Under the pieces are notes generated by a model. That model did no database searches, was not told where the DNA came from, and worked only from the letters and a program-made list of their open reading frames with translations. Source: Kriegella sp963975415 (GTDB taxonomy: Bacteria > Bacteroidota > Bacteroidia > Flavobacteriales > Flavobacteriaceae). From it: a stretch of DNA of 64,000 bases. This document shows, in pieces, positions 16,921-26,333 of this stretch; the stretch's first letter is position 1, and every line of letters begins with the position of its first letter. Both the position numbers and the translations under genes were made by a program. The stretch covers positions 124,001 to 188,000 of the forward strand of contig NZ_CAXBGN010000008.1 in NCBI RefSeq assembly GCF_963975415.1, given 5' to 3'.

Positions 16921-17385
16921 TTAAATTCGAGGGAAAAAAGGACCTAAACGTTGGTTGTATTTTCTTTGGAAGAAAATAAAATAATTATAGAGCTTGTAGT
17001 TCACCTCATAGCCGTAATCGATATTAGGATTGTAATCTATTTGGAGTTCATAAAGGTTAGGGCCGTACCGCTGGGGTTGTAATACCCTCTGATTCCAATT
17101 GACGACGTAAATTTGATTCCGGTTTTCAAGAAAGGATTGCGAATAATAGTTTTCGGGTCTCGCAACGCTTTTCAACCAGAAATCGAATCCAGGCTCAATG
17201 ATTATTATTTCATATTCAGCCTCTTCATTCGCAATTGAGATGGTATCCCCTTGCTTTTGTTCGAAGGCTTTTTTTTCATCCGAGGAGATTTCCATAGCCT
17301 CCTTAGTGCTTCCGCAACTACTTACTATTAATAGGCTTAAAAATATAATTAGCCCTGCCGATTTTAAAATTATTTTTTTCATCAT
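16921..17385 (-). CDS. Lipoprotein, probably DUF6146 family
   Basis: A protein of 154 residues with a lipobox (LLIVSSCGS) after a hydrophobic signal, so it is lipid-anchored. Two adjacent ATGs (17385 and 17382) could serve as start. The core EYEIIIIEPGFDFWLKSVARPENYYSQSFLE and the segment NQIYVVNWNQRVLQP, followed by a Tyr-rich DYGYEVNYKLYNYFIFFQRKYNQRLG ending, are typical of DUF6146 proteins from Flavobacteriia. Function is unknown. It lies in a run of small same-strand conserved genes between the DUF937 gene and the DUF6787 gene. Confidence 0.85.
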   Translation of the reverse strand: MMKKIILKSAGLIIFLSLLIVSSCGSTKEAMEISSDEKKAFEQKQGDTISIANEEAEYEIIIIEPGFDFWLKSVARPENYYSQSFLENRNQIYVVNWNQRVLQPQRYGPNLYELQIDYNPNIDYGYEVNYKLYNYFIFFQRKYNQRLGPFFPRI

Positions 17386-17483
17386 ATTCTCAATTTAGCC
17401 ATTTTTTTAATAGTTAGTCGAAGAAAACGACTCAAACTTATCCGCAGACGATGAGATAAACTACTGTTTGACAATAGAGCATA

Positions 17484-17513
17484 AAAAAAGTCGCTTGTGA
17501 TGCAAGCGACTTT
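17484..17513 (-). terminator. Terminator after the DUF937 gene
   Basis: AAGTCGCTTG and CAAGCGACTT form a stem with a five-base loop. On the minus strand it is followed by a run of T, a classic intrinsic terminator 22 bp past the stop at 17535. Confidence 0.9.
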
Positions 17514-17534
17514 GTGAAAATTTGAAATTGTTTA

Positions 17535-18167
17535 TTATTTTCCGAAAAGGCCTCCGAGGAGTCCTCCAAGACCACCTTTTTTCTTGGAGCCCCCCATTAC
17601 CATGCCAGCGACGTCGTCTAAAACACTCCCATCTCCATCGGCATCTAATAAGGTTGTAATTAGACTCTGATTTTGTTGCGGCTGTCCACCCAACATGCTA
17701 CCCAGAAGGCTATTCATACCACTGGAATCGTTTACATTGCTTTGTGCGGTTTGTTTTCCTAAAAGTCCCATTACAATTGGGGCAGCTATTTTTAGTATAT
17801 CACCAATGGCGCCCGCATCCATTCCTGATTTTTGACTTAAGGCATTCGTCACATTCGCTTGCTTGTTGCCAAATACATGGCCCAGAATACCGGCGCCATC
17901 ATCCATTACAGATTGGTCGACGCCCCCACTGAACAATCCTCCAAGGTTGTCTAAGATACCCCCATTATGTTTGCTCGAAAGTGCGCTCAATAACCCCTGG
18001 GCCCCCTCTGGGGAAGAAACATTTTTTTTCATAGCCCCTAAAATAAGAGGCATTGCCATACCCAACACATCCGCCGTTTTGTTTTCCGATTGCCCGGTTT
18101 GACTGGCCACTCCGCTAACGAGTTGTTGACCCATAGGGCTGTTTAATAAATCTAATAATCCTGCCAT
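17535..18167 (-). CDS. DUF937 domain-containing protein
   Basis: A protein of 210 residues rich in Gly, Leu, Met and Ser. The N-terminal DUF937 region is visible as MAGLLDLLNSPMGQQLVSGVASQTG, then ADVLGMAMPLILGAMKKN and GILGHVFGNKQANV. The repeated MPLILGAMKK- and APIVMGLLGKQ-type helices mark the internal repeat. An Asp-rich LLDADGDGSVLDDVAGM resembles a calcium-binding loop, and the C-terminus is Gly/Lys-rich. DUF937 belongs to the YidB-like superfamily and has no firm function. It has its own downstream terminator and lies after serA on the same strand. Confidence 0.9.
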   Translation of the reverse strand: MAGLLDLLNSPMGQQLVSGVASQTGQSENKTADVLGMAMPLILGAMKKNVSSPEGAQGLLSALSSKHNGGILDNLGGLFSGGVDQSVMDDGAGILGHVFGNKQANVTNALSQKSGMDAGAIGDILKIAAPIVMGLLGKQTAQSNVNDSSGMNSLLGSMLGGQPQQNQSLITTLLDADGDGSVLDDVAGMVMGGSKKKGGLGGLLGGLFGK

Positions 18168-18249
18168 GATGTAGTGTTTGTTTTATAATTCACTTCCCAA
18201 TGTACAAAAAAGACCGTCATACTGGTCAAATTGCAAGAAAGAATGGCGT

Positions 18250-19200
18250 CTATTTGAGTAAATTAATGATTTGGGAAGCCAATTCAGACCCGATACGATC
18301 TTGTGCTTCGAGTGTAGCTGCACCAATGTGTGGTGTCAAAGAAATATTGCTGTGCATAAGTATCTTTATCTCAGGCTTTGGTTCCGATTCAAAAACATCG
18401 AGACCTGCAAAGGCGATTTTTCCGTTCTCGAGAGCCTCAATCAAAGCTACCTCGTCTAAAACGCCTCCCCGTGCTGCATTGACAATACCTACACCATTTT
18501 TCATTACTTCGAATTCTTTCTTACCAATGACATATTCTTTTTGGGCAGGAACGTGCAATGTGATAAAATCAGAAGTTTTGAGTACCTCTTCTTTACCTAT
18601 GCCCTTAAAATTAAAAGAAACTGACTGCCCATCGAAAAAATCAAGGTCAATTGATGCCTTTTCGATAAAAGGGTCGAAAAACACCACTTTCATACCTACA
18701 CCTAATGCTACTTTAGCAGTGGCCCTTCCTATTCTGCCAAAGCCGATAACACCTAAAGTTTTACCTCTCAGTTCCATACCGCCGCCATATGACTTTTTGA
18801 GCTGCTTAAATTTGCTGTCTCCGTCTAAAGGCATATTTCGGTTGGCGTCGTAAAGAAAACGAACCCCTCCGAATAAATGTGCAAAAACCAATTCTGCAAC
18901 CGACTCTGAAGAGGCTGCGGGGGTGTTGATTACATGAAGCCCTTTTTCTTTGGCGTATTCAACGTCTATGTTGTCCATGCCAACGCCCCCACGCCCGATT
19001 AATTTTAGGTTCGGGCAATTATCAATAAGATCTTTTCTGACCTTGGTCGCACTGCGGACCAATAAGCCGATAATCTCATTTGTGTTGATATAATCGATAA
19101 GTTGTTCTTGCGCTACTGTGGTGGTCAATACCTCAAAACCCGCATTTTCCAATGCAGTTATTCCAGTTTGTGAAACACCATCATTTGCTAAAATTTTCAT
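18250..19200 (-). CDS. serA: D-3-phosphoglycerate dehydrogenase (D-2-hydroxyacid dehydrogenase family)
   Basis: A protein of 316 residues catalysing NAD-dependent oxidation of 3-phosphoglycerate, the first step of serine synthesis. The Rossmann motif GVIGFGRIGRATAKVA is present, as are the catalytic Arg in NAARGGVLDE, Glu in GLDVFESEP and His in TPHIGAATLEAQ. Substrate contacts are in LLVRSATKV and GRGGVGMDNID. It is the short form without a C-terminal ACT domain, so serine feedback of the E. coli type is not expected. The gene follows serC by 78 bp on the same strand, which supports the phosphoglycerate assignment over other 2-hydroxyacids. Confidence 0.92.
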   Translation of the reverse strand: MKILANDGVSQTGITALENAGFEVLTTTVAQEQLIDYINTNEIIGLLVRSATKVRKDLIDNCPNLKLIGRGGVGMDNIDVEYAKEKGLHVINTPAASSESVAELVFAHLFGGVRFLYDANRNMPLDGDSKFKQLKKSYGGGMELRGKTLGVIGFGRIGRATAKVALGVGMKVVFFDPFIEKASIDLDFFDGQSVSFNFKGIGKEEVLKTSDFITLHVPAQKEYVIGKKEFEVMKNGVGIVNAARGGVLDEVALIEALENGKIAFAGLDVFESEPKPEIKILMHSNISLTPHIGAATLEAQDRIGSELASQIINLLK

Positions 19201-19278
19201 ATTTTTTATTCTATTTTACAGCTGGGAGGCTATGGAGACAATCTAAAAAGTAAATCGCCATAGCTTAAGAACTGTGAA

Positions 19279-20343
19279 TTATCCTTTTCGTTCCATTTCA
19301 CTCATAACATCGACTAATACGCCCACGCTTTCCAACGAAAGGGCGTTGTACATTGATGCGCGATAACCTCCGACAGAACGATGTCCGTTAAGGCCATTGA
19401 TTCCAGCTTCTTTCCACAGGGCATCGAACGTATCTTTCAGTTTGTCATCGGTCAAGTTAAAGGTAGCATTCATGTTCGAGCGATCTTCGGTATTGGCAAA
19501 GCCTTGAAATGCAGGATTCAAATCAATTTCAGAATATAGCAGTTGCGCTTTTTTATTATTGATTTCTTCAATGGCGGCAATACCTCCTAAGTCTTTCAAC
19601 CACTCTAAGGTCAACATTGAAACATAAACGGCAAACACGGGAGGAGTGTTGAACATACTGTCTTTACTGATGTGTACTTTATAATCGAGCATTGAAGGAA
19701 TCTTACGTGAAACCTTGCCCAAAACATCTTCTTTGACTACGACCAAAGTGGCTCCTGCAGGTCCCATATTCTTTTGAGCACCTGCATAAATCAAATCGAA
19801 TTGCGAAAAGTCGAGCTGGCGTGAGAAGATATCAGAACTCATATCACATACCAACGGAGCTTTAATGCTCGGAAATTTCTTGATCTGTGTACCAAAAATT
19901 GTGTTGTTGGAAGTTAGGTGCAAATAATCAATATCTTCAGGAATCGCATAGCCCTTGGGTATATAATTGAAATTTTCATCTTTCGAAGAGCCAACCTCAA
20001 CTATTTCACCAAACAACTTCGCCTCTTTTATCGATTTTTCGCTCCAAGTACCTGTATTTAGGTATCCGGCTTTATTTTCAAGAAGATTATAGGCAACCAT
20101 TAAAAATTCTAAGCTCGCACCGCCTTGAAGAAATAATGCATGGTAGCCTTTGCCTTCAAGCCCCAAAAGTTCTAAGGCCAAAGCCTTAGCCTTTTCCATA
20201 ACTTCGATAAAATCTTTGCTCCTGTGCGAGATTTCGATGAGTGACAACCCGGATTCGTTCAAATCCATAACGGCCTCCGATGCTTTTAACAAGACTTCTT
20301 GAGGTAAGACACAGGGACCGGCACTAAAATTATGTTTCTTCAT
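19279..20343 (-). CDS. serC: Phosphoserine aminotransferase
   Basis: A protein of 354 residues carrying out the PLP-dependent transamination of 3-phosphohydroxypyruvate with glutamate, the second step of serine synthesis. It begins with the family motif KKHNFSAGPCVLP. The PLP lysine lies in YAGAQKNMGPAG, and the phosphate-binding region is LFLQGGASLEF. The C-terminal GLNGHRSVGGYRASMYNA is typical. The protein is cytoplasmic, dimeric in the family and of standard length. It is immediately upstream of serA, forming a serine-synthesis operon. The phosphatase gene serB is not in the window. Confidence 0.96.
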   Translation of the reverse strand: MKKHNFSAGPCVLPQEVLLKASEAVMDLNESGLSLIEISHRSKDFIEVMEKAKALALELLGLEGKGYHALFLQGGASLEFLMVAYNLLENKAGYLNTGTWSEKSIKEAKLFGEIVEVGSSKDENFNYIPKGYAIPEDIDYLHLTSNNTIFGTQIKKFPSIKAPLVCDMSSDIFSRQLDFSQFDLIYAGAQKNMGPAGATLVVVKEDVLGKVSRKIPSMLDYKVHISKDSMFNTPPVFAVYVSMLTLEWLKDLGGIAAIEEINNKKAQLLYSEIDLNPAFQGFANTEDRSNMNATFNLTDDKLKDTFDALWKEAGINGLNGHRSVGGYRASMYNALSLESVGVLVDVMSEMERKG

Positions 20344-20417
20344 GATAATTTTGAAATTTAAGATGTAAAGGTCATGATTTTATCGTAAATCATAACGTGT
20401 AAAAATAACTAATTCAA

Positions 20418-21479
20418 TTATGTTTTTAACAGGAAATCAACAGTATCAACACCGTCGGCATAGTCGTCTAGACGGGGCTTTTGTGTGGATCCGAACCTAA
20501 TGGTTTCCAATTCGGGCCAATTACCCACCACACACTGTAATTTTTCTTCGTCCTGTCTTAATTTTTCTAGAAGTGCAGTTTTATCGGAATAAAACTCGTA
20601 GAATAACGTGGCGATGGGGGAGGCATAGCCCTCATCTTCTTTGAGGATAAGAAATTCATTATCCAAAATTTTGAATTCACTCATCAAGTAGACCGCTTTG
20701 TTATAATCGTAATTATTAGCATATTTATTCTGATGAATGATAGGATGATACGAATATATCGCTTTATAAAAGGTATCGAAGTTGTACCCTTCAGGAACAA
20801 AAATTTTAGAGACACTACGGCAGCCCAATCCATAATATTGAAAGATATCTTGTCCTAAGGCTCGAAGTTCTTCCGTTGATTCCTTTCCAGTCAAGACTGC
20901 AATGGAATTTCTGTTTTTTCTGATAATATGTGGCTTTTTGCCAAGGTAGTGTTCAAAATAACGCGCGGTGTTGTTGCTTCCTGTGGCAATTACGGCGTCA
21001 TAATTTTCCAACTTACCTTCCGTGAAAACTATTTTATCTTTAAGGGTAGGATCTATCTGAATTAAATAATCGGCAAGAAAGGGGAGCAATACGTCATCGT
21101 TTGATGATTGTTTGATTAACGCCCTGTTATCTGTTAAAACAACGGAAAGAAAATCATGAAACCCTACCAAGGGAATGTTTCCGGCCATGATTATGGCCAC
21201 GGTCTTACTATTATTTTGTGCCAGATTATAAGCGGTCAGCCATTTTTCAAGCTTGTTCTCAGTAAGTAATTCACTCCATTGTAGTAGGGAGAAATTGATG
21301 TTTTCTTGTGAGAACCACCCGTTCTTATGCGTTGCTAGGGTTACTTTTTCGTGGAATTGTGCTAAATTTGAACCATTAATTCCTACTAAATCTATAGGAT
21401 TTTTAGAATATTCGCAATATTCCTTGAAAAAACTTCCAAGTTTAATAAAAGCTTTTACCTTATGTTGAATGTGTTCCAT
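20418..21479 (-). CDS. Acyl-CoA reductase (LuxC-like)
   Basis: A protein of 353 residues. The catalytic Cys lies in YYGLGCRSVSKIFVP, a hallmark of the LuxC/acyl-CoA reductase branch of the aldehyde dehydrogenase superfamily. Nucleotide-binding features appear in IIMAGNIPLVGFHDF and in DAVIATGSNNTARYF. The family reduces activated acyl groups to aldehydes with NADPH. In Flavobacteriia this gene is regularly found divergent from a 4Fe-4S ferredoxin gene and next to serC-serA, as here. The physiological substrate is unknown, and no luciferase genes are nearby. Confidence 0.88.
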   Translation of the reverse strand: MEHIQHKVKAFIKLGSFFKEYCEYSKNPIDLVGINGSNLAQFHEKVTLATHKNGWFSQENINFSLLQWSELLTENKLEKWLTAYNLAQNNSKTVAIIMAGNIPLVGFHDFLSVVLTDNRALIKQSSNDDVLLPFLADYLIQIDPTLKDKIVFTEGKLENYDAVIATGSNNTARYFEHYLGKKPHIIRKNRNSIAVLTGKESTEELRALGQDIFQYYGLGCRSVSKIFVPEGYNFDTFYKAIYSYHPIIHQNKYANNYDYNKAVYLMSEFKILDNEFLILKEDEGYASPIATLFYEFYSDKTALLEKLRQDEEKLQCVVGNWPELETIRFGSTQKPRLDDYADGVDTVDFLLKT

Positions 21480-21483
21480 TATA

Positions 21484-21515
21484 TTTGTAAAGGACTTATA
21501 TAGGTTTTACCTTTG
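21484..21515 (+). promoter_or_regulatory. Bacteroidota-type promoter for the ferredoxin gene
   Basis: TTTG at 21484-21487 is followed after 20 bases by TACCTTTG at 21508-21515, a good fit to the TTTG/TAnnTTTG promoter of this phylum. Transcription would begin near 21522, about 70 bp before the ferredoxin ATG. Confidence 0.6.
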
Positions 21516-21517
21516 TG

Positions 21518-21525
21518 CAAAAGTA
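21518..21525 (-). promoter_or_regulatory. Candidate -7 element for the acyl-CoA reductase gene
   Basis: On the minus strand TACTTTTG matches TAnnTTTG and lies 38 bp before the ATG at 21479. It is three bases from the -7 element of the opposing ferredoxin promoter. No clear -33 TTG is seen. Confidence 0.45.
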
Positions 21526-21592
21526 AGGATACTTTGGTAAATTAGATTTTAGAAATAATCTCGATGGAATCGAGACAGCATAAAATAAGATT

Positions 21593-21946
21593 ATGGCAAT
21601 TATAATTACGGATGAATGTATCAATTGTGGAGCTTGTGAACCGGAATGCCCCAACACGGCGATCTATGAAGGTGCCGATGAATGGCGTTACAGTGATGGC
21701 ACCTCTTTGGAGGGAGATGTGGTACTACCGGATGGTAAAGCGGTAAATGCCGAAGAAGTTCAAGAGCCGATCAGCGATGAAATTTATTATATATCACCGG
21801 ATAAATGCACCGAATGTATGGGCTTTCATGAAGAGCCTCAATGTGCCGCGGTCTGTCCTGTAGATTGTTGTGTGCCTGATGAAGATCGGGTCGAGTCTGA
21901 AGAAACGCTTTTGGGCAAACAACGTTTTATGCACGGAGAGGGATAA
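21593..21946 (+). CDS. 4Fe-4S dicluster ferredoxin
   Basis: A protein of 117 residues. The first cluster motif CINCGACEPECP starts at residue 9. The second cluster has the spaced form CTECMGFHEEPQCAAVCPVDCC, with an insertion between the second and third Cys. This is the YfhL-type ferredoxin pattern. A 35-residue acidic insertion (around DEWRYSDGTSLEGD) separates the clusters. It is a soluble electron carrier, divergent from the acyl-CoA reductase gene with overlapping promoters, which suggests coordinated expression. A terminator follows. Confidence 0.93.
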   Translation: MAIIITDECINCGACEPECPNTAIYEGADEWRYSDGTSLEGDVVLPDGKAVNAEEVQEPISDEIYYISPDKCTECMGFHEEPQCAAVCPVDCCVPDEDRVESEETLLGKQRFMHGEG

Positions 21947-21967
21947 ACAAAAAATAAGATATATCAT

Positions 21968-21997
21968 AAAAAACCGGACAATCGTCCGGTTTTTTTA
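21968..21997. terminator. Bidirectional terminator between ferredoxin and TonB-receptor genes
   Basis: AAAAACCGGAC and GTCCGGTTTTT form a stem with loop AATC. U-runs result on both strands, and the element sits between two convergent genes. Confidence 0.9.
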
Positions 21998-22014
21998 TGA
22001 TTGCATGTTTCCCT

Positions 22015-24696
22015 TTAAAAGGTAAAGCCGATTCTTGCGTAGTAATAGGCCCCTCCAAAGCCCATTTGTAACGAATCCCAGTACCCGCCGCCTTCTACCC
22101 AATCGTCTTGTTGACTTGGATATTCGTTAAACAAGTTATTGACCCCGACATTCAATTTAAGACCCTCACATAATTGATAGCCCAATACCACATCCGTTAT
22201 CAGTTTAGGACTGTAATGATCGGTAGCTTGATTGATTTTATCTGCAAAACTTGCATAGTCCGAGGTGGGCTCCAACATTTGATAGTCTAAAAGATCGACA
22301 CTGCTGAAACGCGTTAAACCCAATCCGGCGTCGAATTTGTTCTTATTATAATTGACGTTGAAAGTCAATTTACTTTCAGGTGCCGAGGCCAAAAGAAAAG
22401 CTTTGTCGCGTTCCCCGAAAAAAGTCTCGGCATCAAGACTTGCGTTATTGACATTGGTTATTTCCATATGGTTTAAATTGCCTGTGATAGTGGCGGAAAG
22501 ACTACTGTCGTCAAAGTGCTTTTTCCATGATAAAACGATATCAAGACCCATAGTTTCGGTATCAACACCGTTGACAAAAAACTGAGCGGCTTCCACGCCA
22601 TCAATTTGAGGTGTGTCAAAATTACCCGTTAAAACAATGCGGTCTTGTACATGAATATAGTACCCGTCTATCGTAGCGTTGAAGGCACCAAAGGTGGCCG
22701 TGAAACCCAGGCCTGCATTCAGTGCCTTTTCTTCCTTAAGTTGCTCGATTCCAAAGGAAGCGGTTACCGGACTGTTATTAGGAGACAATAATGACTCTAA
22801 GGCCGCACCGCCTACAAAATTGGTGAAGCGTAGGTTATAATATTTTTGAGCTAGGGAGGGAGCCCTAAAACCGGTGCTCACCGAACCTCTTATGTTTATA
22901 TTCTCAGAAGCCTTGAATCTTCCGGCCAGTTTTCCATTTAAGGTACTGCCAAAATCACTAAAGTTTTCAAAACGTGCAGCGGCACTCATTAGAAAGGTTT
23001 CACTAAAGTCAAATTCGCCATCGGCATATAAGGAAAAGTTACTACGGCTTCTGTCTACTTCATTGGCCGGACTGTATCCTGGAAAACCTTGGGAACCACC
23101 AGGTCTTACGTCTCCCGTACCTGGTTCGGTAGGTTGGGTCTGATTGGCCGGGTCGGTAATGAGAAGGCCATTGACGTCGTAAGTTCCCCATGAGGCCTCT
23201 TCACCTGCAAAAATGACAAAGTTTTCAGTTCTATACTCTGCACCAAAGGCCAAGTTCATGCCTTCCAATACATCATCGTAATACTTCGAAAAATCTAAGT
23301 TGACCGTATTCTGTGACAAGGTATGACCTCCGGCATCAAAATCTGTTGGCGACCCATCCTCCAAAGAAGCATTCAGCGTACCTTTTATATAATAATGAAA
23401 ATTATTTCTACCATACGTATTGCTAACATCTAATTTCCAGTCGTTTGCCAAGGTGGTTCTAAACCCGGCCGAAACGGAATTGTCAATGATATTAGACGTG
23501 ATTCTAGGTGTAAAACCATTCGGATAAATCGAGGGGATAACTCTATTTCCGCCGTTTCTTGTAAAAGCATACGCATCGGTATCTCTATAATTTCTACCTC
23601 CGAAAGCATAGAATTCAGAGTTGGCGTTGAGGGGTACAGAAGCGTTGACCATTAAATTAAAACCGTCAATTGCCGCTTCACCAAATCCTTTTCTAAAATC
23701 AAAACCGGGGCGCAATGTCTTGTTTTTGCTCACATATTCTGTCGTAACGTTTACGAACCCGCCATCTTTGCCAATGGCAGCACCGAAATTCACCCCAGCT
23801 TTTAACGAGCCTCCGTCAAAACTTTGGTCATCGCCTATGGCGTTGCCATCTTTTTCGGTATCGAGGCGATAGCCATCTGTATTGGCTGTGCCTGTTGGGA
23901 AATCTCCTTGTGCGTTTGTACTATAGGCGCCATAACTTACAAAACCCGTTACTTGGTCGACATTATCCTTTAGAACAATATTGATTACCCCCGCTATGGC
24001 ATCAGAACCATATTGTGCCGCAGCACCATCTCGTAAAATCTCTATTCTTTTTATTGAAGATGAGGGAATGGCATTTAAATCGGTTCCTGTATTTCCTCTT
24101 CCACGGGTACCAAAAACATTGATCAGTGAAGATTGGTGCCTTCTTTTTCCATTGATCAGTACTAAAGTCTGGTCGGGACCGAGGCCTCTTAGCGTCGCCG
24201 GGTCTATATGGTCGGCACCATCTGAACCCGATTGTTTGTTAGCATTGAAGGAGGGGGCTGCATATTGTAACAGTTCGTTGACCTCAATTTTACCACTTTG
24301 CGTAGCTACCTCGGCAACATCGATTACATCCACGGGAACCGCAGTATCGGTAGAGGTTCGTTTGGGGCTTCTAGAGCCCACAAGCATCACTTCATCGAGT
24401 TGAACTCCTTCCGTAAGTGTCATATTAATGATTGTCTTTCCAGAACTATCCACTTCAGCCGTATTAAAACCGATATAGCTAAATATTAAAGTCGCTCCCT
24501 CGGCAACCGTTATTTCGTAATTGCCATCAAAATCCGTGGTCGCGCCGTTCGTTGTGCCTTTTTCCACAATATTGACCCCGACGAGAGGTAGATCCGATTG
24601 ATCCTTTACAACTCCACTTATCGTATTTTGTGAAAAACCGATAAAACCGCTAAAAAACAGGTTTAAAATTAATACGTAGGTTTGTTTCATAATCAT
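22015..24696 (-). CDS. TonB-dependent outer-membrane receptor
   Basis: A protein of 893 residues. It has a signal peptide ending near FIGFSQ, a carboxypeptidase-regulatory-like domain (about 24-105, with DFDGNYEITV and FSYIGFNTAEV), and a plug domain with LRGLGPDQTLVLINGKRRH and IKRIEILRDGAAAQYGSDAIAGVINIVL. The barrel ends in YYARIGFTF. The QTLVLINGKRRH and YGSDAIAGVINI plug style is that of large TonB receptors found apart from SusD. No SusD partner is adjacent and the substrate is unknown. Two in-frame ATGs (24696 and 24690) are possible starts. Confidence 0.9.
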   Translation of the reverse strand: MIMKQTYVLILNLFFSGFIGFSQNTISGVVKDQSDLPLVGVNIVEKGTTNGATTDFDGNYEITVAEGATLIFSYIGFNTAEVDSSGKTIINMTLTEGVQLDEVMLVGSRSPKRTSTDTAVPVDVIDVAEVATQSGKIEVNELLQYAAPSFNANKQSGSDGADHIDPATLRGLGPDQTLVLINGKRRHQSSLINVFGTRGRGNTGTDLNAIPSSSIKRIEILRDGAAAQYGSDAIAGVINIVLKDNVDQVTGFVSYGAYSTNAQGDFPTGTANTDGYRLDTEKDGNAIGDDQSFDGGSLKAGVNFGAAIGKDGGFVNVTTEYVSKNKTLRPGFDFRKGFGEAAIDGFNLMVNASVPLNANSEFYAFGGRNYRDTDAYAFTRNGGNRVIPSIYPNGFTPRITSNIIDNSVSAGFRTTLANDWKLDVSNTYGRNNFHYYIKGTLNASLEDGSPTDFDAGGHTLSQNTVNLDFSKYYDDVLEGMNLAFGAEYRTENFVIFAGEEASWGTYDVNGLLITDPANQTQPTEPGTGDVRPGGSQGFPGYSPANEVDRSRSNFSLYADGEFDFSETFLMSAAARFENFSDFGSTLNGKLAGRFKASENINIRGSVSTGFRAPSLAQKYYNLRFTNFVGGAALESLLSPNNSPVTASFGIEQLKEEKALNAGLGFTATFGAFNATIDGYYIHVQDRIVLTGNFDTPQIDGVEAAQFFVNGVDTETMGLDIVLSWKKHFDDSSLSATITGNLNHMEITNVNNASLDAETFFGERDKAFLLASAPESKLTFNVNYNKNKFDAGLGLTRFSSVDLLDYQMLEPTSDYASFADKINQATDHYSPKLITDVVLGYQLCEGLKLNVGVNNLFNEYPSQQDDWVEGGGYWDSLQMGFGGAYYYARIGFTF

Positions 24697-25141
24697 AAAG
24701 TATTAGAAGTTAGTTAAACTAAATTAACATTATTTGTTGTTGAATGAACACGAAGCGGCTGAAAAGTTTGAAACGTCTTAGGGAATACGTAGTATAATAT
24801 AGAAAGGAATACTATCGGAAAAAAATAAAAAAAGTAGTTTAATTCTTATAAATTGTAATGAGATGTGATCTAATAAAAGGTTCATGTAACTTATGTAAAG
24901 TTACTATTTATTAAATAGTTATAAGGGTACTCGGTTATAGAGACAAACATTGGTTGATTATGTCGCCTATGGTTTTGCTTTCGGTTTGTCTTCTTAATAT
25001 TTATTTGTCGCTGTTCTGCTTAATATGTTGTAATAACAGAGCAGTTTTACATTCTTCCTATTATCTTTGCAGCTGTTTAAAAAAAATCGAATCAACGGCT
25101 ATTTAGGTATTATCGCTTTTTGATTCTTACATCTTTTGATT
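24697..25141. other. 445-bp AT-rich divergent intergenic region
   Basis: This region lies between the divergent TonB receptor and ychF genes. It must hold promoters for both. A ychF -7 element is listed separately. I see no RNA gene, clear operator or repeat in the remainder. Confidence 0.6.
25062..25069 (+). promoter_or_regulatory. Candidate -7 element for ychF
   Basis: TATCTTTG matches TAnnTTTG exactly, 72 bp before the ychF ATG. The upstream element is weak (TTTTAC at about the right distance). Confidence 0.45.
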
Positions 25142-26236
25142 ATGAAAGCAGGTATTGTAGGGTTGCCCAATGTTGGTAAATCAACACTTTTTAATTGTTT
25201 ATCCAATGCAAAGGCACAAAGCGCCAATTTTCCGTTTTGCACAATAGAGCCTAATATAGGTGTGGTCAATGTACCTGACTATAGGTTGGAGAAACTTGAA
25301 GAACTGGTTACTCCTGAAAGAGTTTTACCCGCAACGGTAGAGATTGTTGATATTGCCGGGTTGGTTAAAGGTGCCAGTAAAGGGGAGGGGCTAGGCAATC
25401 AGTTTTTAGGCAATATTCGTGAAACCGACGCAATTCTTCATGTACTTCGTTGCTTTGATAACGATAATATTGTTCATGTCGATGGCTCAGTCGACCCTAT
25501 TCGTGATAAGGAAACAATTGATATGGAACTGCAGTTGAAAGACTTGGAAACTGTTGAAAAGAAACTGGAAAAGGTAAAACGGGCGGCAAAAACAGGAAAT
25601 AAGGAGGCTCAAAAAGAGGAAGCCGTTCTTTTGAAATTAAAAGGCGGCCTAGAGTCTGGAATTTCGGTACGTGCAATCGAAATTGAGAAAGATGCCAGAA
25701 ATGAATTTGTAAAACCCTTACAATTTATCACAGATAAACCGGTAATGTATGTTTGCAATGTGGATGAGGAATCTGCTGTATCAGGAAACGAATACGTTGA
25801 CAAGGTAAAAGTTGCAGTCGAAAGTGAAAATGCTGAAGTTGTAGTTCTAGCTGTTGGTACCGAAGCCGATATTACCGAGTTGGATACTTATGAAGAACGG
25901 CAAATGTTTCTTGAGGATTTAGGGTTGGACGAACCTGGTTCTGCTAAATTGATTCGTGGGGCTTATAAACTATTGAATCTTGAAACTTACTTTACGGCAG
26001 GGGTGAAAGAGGTGCGTGCTTGGACTATACCTGTGGGTGCTACTGCGCCTCAAGCGGCCGGTGTTATTCATACCGATTTTGAAAAAGGTTTTATACGGGC
26101 AGAAGTTATTTCATATGTCGATTATACTGAATATGGGAGTGAGGCAAAGGTAAAGGAGGCCGGAAAGATGCGTGTCGAAGGCAAAGATTACGTCGTCAAA
26201 GATGGTGATGTTATGCACTTCAGGTTCAATGTGTAA
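25142..26236 (+). CDS. ychF: Redox-regulated ATPase/GTPase YchF (Obg family)
   Basis: A protein of 364 residues of the Obg-HflX class, an ATP-preferring P-loop protein associated with ribosomes. The P-loop is GLPNVGKSTLFN, the G3 motif is DIAGLVKGASKGEGLGNQFL, and the base-recognition motif is the YchF-type NVDE (in MYVCNVDEES) in place of NKxD. A helical middle domain and the C-terminal TGS-like domain (RAWTIPVGATAPQAAGVIHTDF) are present. The ATG at 25142 is used because MKAGIVGLPNVGKS is the conserved start; two codons upstream begin with TTG. It is a monocistronic housekeeping gene. Confidence 0.95.
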   Translation: MKAGIVGLPNVGKSTLFNCLSNAKAQSANFPFCTIEPNIGVVNVPDYRLEKLEELVTPERVLPATVEIVDIAGLVKGASKGEGLGNQFLGNIRETDAILHVLRCFDNDNIVHVDGSVDPIRDKETIDMELQLKDLETVEKKLEKVKRAAKTGNKEAQKEEAVLLKLKGGLESGISVRAIEIEKDARNEFVKPLQFITDKPVMYVCNVDEESAVSGNEYVDKVKVAVESENAEVVVLAVGTEADITELDTYEERQMFLEDLGLDEPGSAKLIRGAYKLLNLETYFTAGVKEVRAWTIPVGATAPQAAGVIHTDFEKGFIRAEVISYVDYTEYGSEAKVKEAGKMRVEGKDYVVKDGDVMHFRFNV

Positions 26237-26333
26237 TATAGGCGCTTGTTTGTATTATGGATTCGCCTCAATTACCCCAGTAGAATTTGTTTTGCTTGGC
26301 CCCAGATTTTCAGCTGTGGGAGATTCGTAAGTA

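Noticed and set aside
18200..18853. Plus-strand frame of 217 codons
   Set aside because: It is the opposite strand of serA, whose protein is unmistakable.
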